Source of the DNA: Oxalobacteraceae bacterium
GTDB lineage: Bacteria; Pseudomonadota; Gammaproteobacteria; Burkholderiales; Burkholderiaceae_D
DNA length: 9,112 nucleotides
Direction of reading: 5' to 3'
NCBI GenBank assembly: GCA_947446335.1
Contig: CANFGA010000091.1
Coordinates: forward strand, 1-9,112
Positions 7,645 through 9,112 of the stretch are shown in pieces. How positions within the stretch are numbered: position 1 is the first letter of the stretch; each line of letters begins with the position of its first letter. Below the pieces are notes generated by a model. That model did not search any database, had not been told where the DNA came from, and saw only the letters and a list, made by a program, of their open reading frames with translations. A program made the translations under genes and the position numbers.

Positions 7645-8250
7645 AGTCAACTTAAGTAAATAATTTTACTAAAATATTAATAATCATTCGGGAGACTGAG
7701 AACATGCGAAGCGAGCGTTTTGGCCCTTGACCACGGTTAGGCCTCGGCATTTGTATAAAAACAGGAGGAGCGGTGATCGAACAGGCTTAGGCTTTGGCAA
7801 CGACCGGGGGAGGTTGACTTGGTACGATTTCTTGACGACAAGGAAGCAACTTTACCCTACCGAATTCGCCTATTTCGGCTCTTTGACCTAGTCAGTTTCC
7901 AACTGCATCTTTTGTGTCGTTTACACGATTCAGGTTCGGTGATGTTAGCCGCGTGAGCTGTCGCAACGGTTGGTCATTCGACGTTTTAAATTGCGGCAGA
8001 ACCGAGAGCGGTGGCTGCATGTTGTAGGTTCTGCGTTCGGTCATTACACTATCAGACGCAATGCAGATGGTCTGGGTCGTGGTAATGAACGGCAAGGTTT
8101 TCGGTGTGATTTGCTAAAGGCTCGATTGCTGATTTGCCGACGTCAATGATCGCGGCAGTGATAGTGGCAATGCTGTGGGAAATCAAAAAATTGCAGGAGC
8201 CCGTCGTGAGGGTTCCGGTCATAGCGCTCGGTCTTATTCTTTATCAAAAA
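7645..8250. other. Intergenic stretch with no supported gene
   Basis: About 600 bp between the activator gene and the sodB terminator. The first ~45 bp next to the activator are strongly AT-rich, with a small dyad AGTAAA-TAAT-TTTACT (7655-7670), and probably hold the activator's promoter, although I find no convincing -35/-10 pair or sigma-54 site. The rest has only short open frames of about 55-70 codons without good ribosome binding sites. Examples on the minus strand are 7892-8095, which opens at a TTG, and 8052-8222 (56 codons, ATG). I recognise no protein, tRNA, or insertion-sequence ends. It may be decayed coding sequence or a boundary of the acquired defence island. Confidence 0.5.
7655..7670. 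repeat. Small inverted repeat in the AT-rich leader of the activator gene
   Basis: AGTAAA-TAAT-TTTACT, two perfect 6-bp arms around 4 bp, about 25-40 bp upstream of the activator start. It could be an operator or simply a by-product of the local AT-richness. Confidence 0.3.
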
Positions 8251-8254
8251 TAAT

Positions 8255-8290
8255 AAAGGGAGTCAATACCAGCAGGCAATGACTCCCTTT
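8255..8290 (-). terminator. Rho-independent terminator downstream of sodB
   Basis: AAAGGGAGTCA (8255-8265) and TGACTCCCTTT (8280-8290) form a perfect 11-bp stem with a 14-nt loop. On the minus strand the stem is followed by ATTATTTTTG, a broken U-tract, which fits termination of transcription from sodB. On the plus strand the stem is followed by TCGGGC, so termination that way is less likely. Confidence 0.75.
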
Positions 8291-8307
8291 TCGGGCTCAC
8301 AAGAATC

Positions 8308-8364
8308 TGTCAAATTTTATTTTTTTTGTCAAAATCTATTTTTTTTGTCAGATTCTATTTTGAA
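8308..8364. repeat. Three tandem 19-bp AT-rich repeats after the sodB stop
   Basis: TGTCAAATTTTATTTTTTT / TGTCAAAATCTATTTTTTT / TGTCAGATTCTATTTTGAA. The units have an exact period of 19 bp (TGTCA begins at 8308, 8327 and 8346), and the third has diverged most. The block lies between the sodB stop and its terminator, so it would be part of the sodB 3' untranslated region. AGAATCTG (8302-8309) and CAGATTCT (8349-8356) are also inverted copies that could pair. Confidence 0.65.
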
Positions 8365-8383
8365 CCGACAACATCAACTACAT

Positions 8384-8962
<579 letters not shown>

Positions 8963-8968
8963 GTTGTA

Positions 8969-8973
8969 TCCTT
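8969..8973 (-). promoter_or_regulatory. Ribosome binding site of sodB
   Basis: AAGGA on the minus strand, 6 nt before the ATG at 8962. It sets the start at MEHTLPALPY and excludes the longer upstream frame. Confidence 0.75.
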
Positions 8974-9017
8974 GGTGGGTTGAAAAAAACAGCAAATCTG
9001 TGTCAAATCACCCACCA
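8973..9017 (-). repeat. Inverted repeat in the sodB leader, next to its ribosome binding site
   Basis: On the minus strand TGGTGGGT (9017-9010) and ACCCACCA (8980-8973) are perfect 8-bp arms 29 nt apart. The last base of the second arm is the first base of the AAGGA ribosome binding site. A hairpin in the sodB mRNA leader could affect mRNA stability or ribosome access; alternatively it is a DNA operator. Confidence 0.45.
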
Positions 9018-9045
9018 TTGTAAATCGGATACGCGAAGGTTGCAG
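9017..9045 (-). promoter_or_regulatory. Weak sigma-70-like promoter candidate for sodB
   Basis: On the minus strand TACAAT (9022-9017, one mismatch to TATAAT) is preceded by 17 bp and CTGCAA (9045-9040, a poor -35). Transcription would start just inside the sodB leader inverted repeat. I saw no better pair in the 90-bp gap. No Fur box could be confirmed by eye. Confidence 0.35.
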
Positions 9046-9052
9046 GTTTGCC

Positions 9053-9112
9053 TCAGGCCAGCGGAACCAGAGCCTGTACCTCGGCCACTGTCACGTCGGC
9101 GCTGCCCTCGGC
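9053..9112 (-). CDS. xseA: C-terminal end of a partial gene, probably exodeoxyribonuclease VII large subunit
   Basis: Reading leftwards from the right edge, 19 codons (AEGSADVTVAEVQALVPLA) end in TGA at 9053-9055. The fragment has the look of a C-terminal beta strand (GSADVTV). XseA is proposed mainly because, as I recall, xseA lies next to sodB in Burkholderia, Ralstonia and Oxalobacteraceae, and its C-terminus often ends with a similar G-x-A-x-V-x-V strand. Exonuclease VII degrades single-stranded DNA. With only 19 residues visible the assignment is tentative, although the reading frame and codon use look like real coding sequence. Confidence 0.45.
   Translation of the reverse strand, partial: AEGSADVTVAEVQALVPLA

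Noticed and set aside
7892..8095. 67-codon minus-strand frame in the intergenic stretch
   Set aside because: It opens at a TTG without a ribosome binding site and shows no recognisable motif. Overlapping frames on both strands are about equally open, so there is no reason to prefer it.
8052..8222. 56-codon minus-strand frame with an ATG start (contains AAIIDVGKSAIEP)
   Set aside because: The IDVGKS stretch briefly suggested an IS110-type transposase start, but the following residues do not continue that family and there is no good ribosome binding site.
8302..8364. CRISPR-like array after sodB
   Set aside because: The three units are directly adjacent with no spacers and are AT-rich low-complexity sequence.
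8963..8995. 11-residue N-terminal extension of SodB
   Set aside because: It lacks a ribosome binding site and overlaps the leader inverted repeat. The internal ATG has AAGGA at 6 nt and matches the usual FeSOD N-terminus.

Overview
The window fits a betaproteobacterium, most likely of the Oxalobacteraceae/Burkholderiales. The basis is an Fe-type superoxide dismutase gene preceded by the C-terminal codons of what is probably xseA (an arrangement I recall from that group), together with the codon choice. Every gene I can support is on the minus strand, so transcription runs from right to left.

Right end (8240-9112), a housekeeping block: the last codons of a probable xseA, a short leader with a possible promoter and an inverted repeat, sodB with its four metal ligands and the FeSOD-type glutamine intact, three 19-bp tandem repeats just after the sodB stop, and an intrinsic terminator with a perfect 11-bp stem.

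Middle (about 7640-8250): roughly 600 bp with no gene I can defend, separating the housekeeping block from a defence island.

Left three quarters (1-7630), the defence island, in transcription order: a 512-residue sigma-54 activator, then hsdR, hsdM and hsdS of a Type I restriction-modification system (hsdS runs off the left edge). The activator has no receiver, GAF or PAS domain that I can see. Its N-terminal ~180 residues look like the CARF-type sensor of RtcR (strand-turn motif FHLSPGTPAM), followed by a complete AAA+ sigma-54 activator core (GAFTGA present) and a Fis-type HTH.

The most interesting point is the 59-bp gap between the activator and hsdR. It carries TGGCACG-GTTC-TCGCG, a sigma-54 -24/-12 promoter match with the invariant GG-N10-GC spacing, placed so that transcription would start about 26 nt before the hsdR start codon. 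A near-perfect dyad about 130-150 bp upstream, inside the end of the activator gene, is a possible enhancer site. Together these suggest a signal-inducible Type I R-M system: a CARF-like sensor of a nucleotide or RNA-end ligand would switch on sigma-54-dependent transcription of hsdRMS. RtcR is known as the activator of the rtcBA RNA-repair operon, and no rtcA or rtcB is present here. The link to restriction is inferred from gene order and the promoter.
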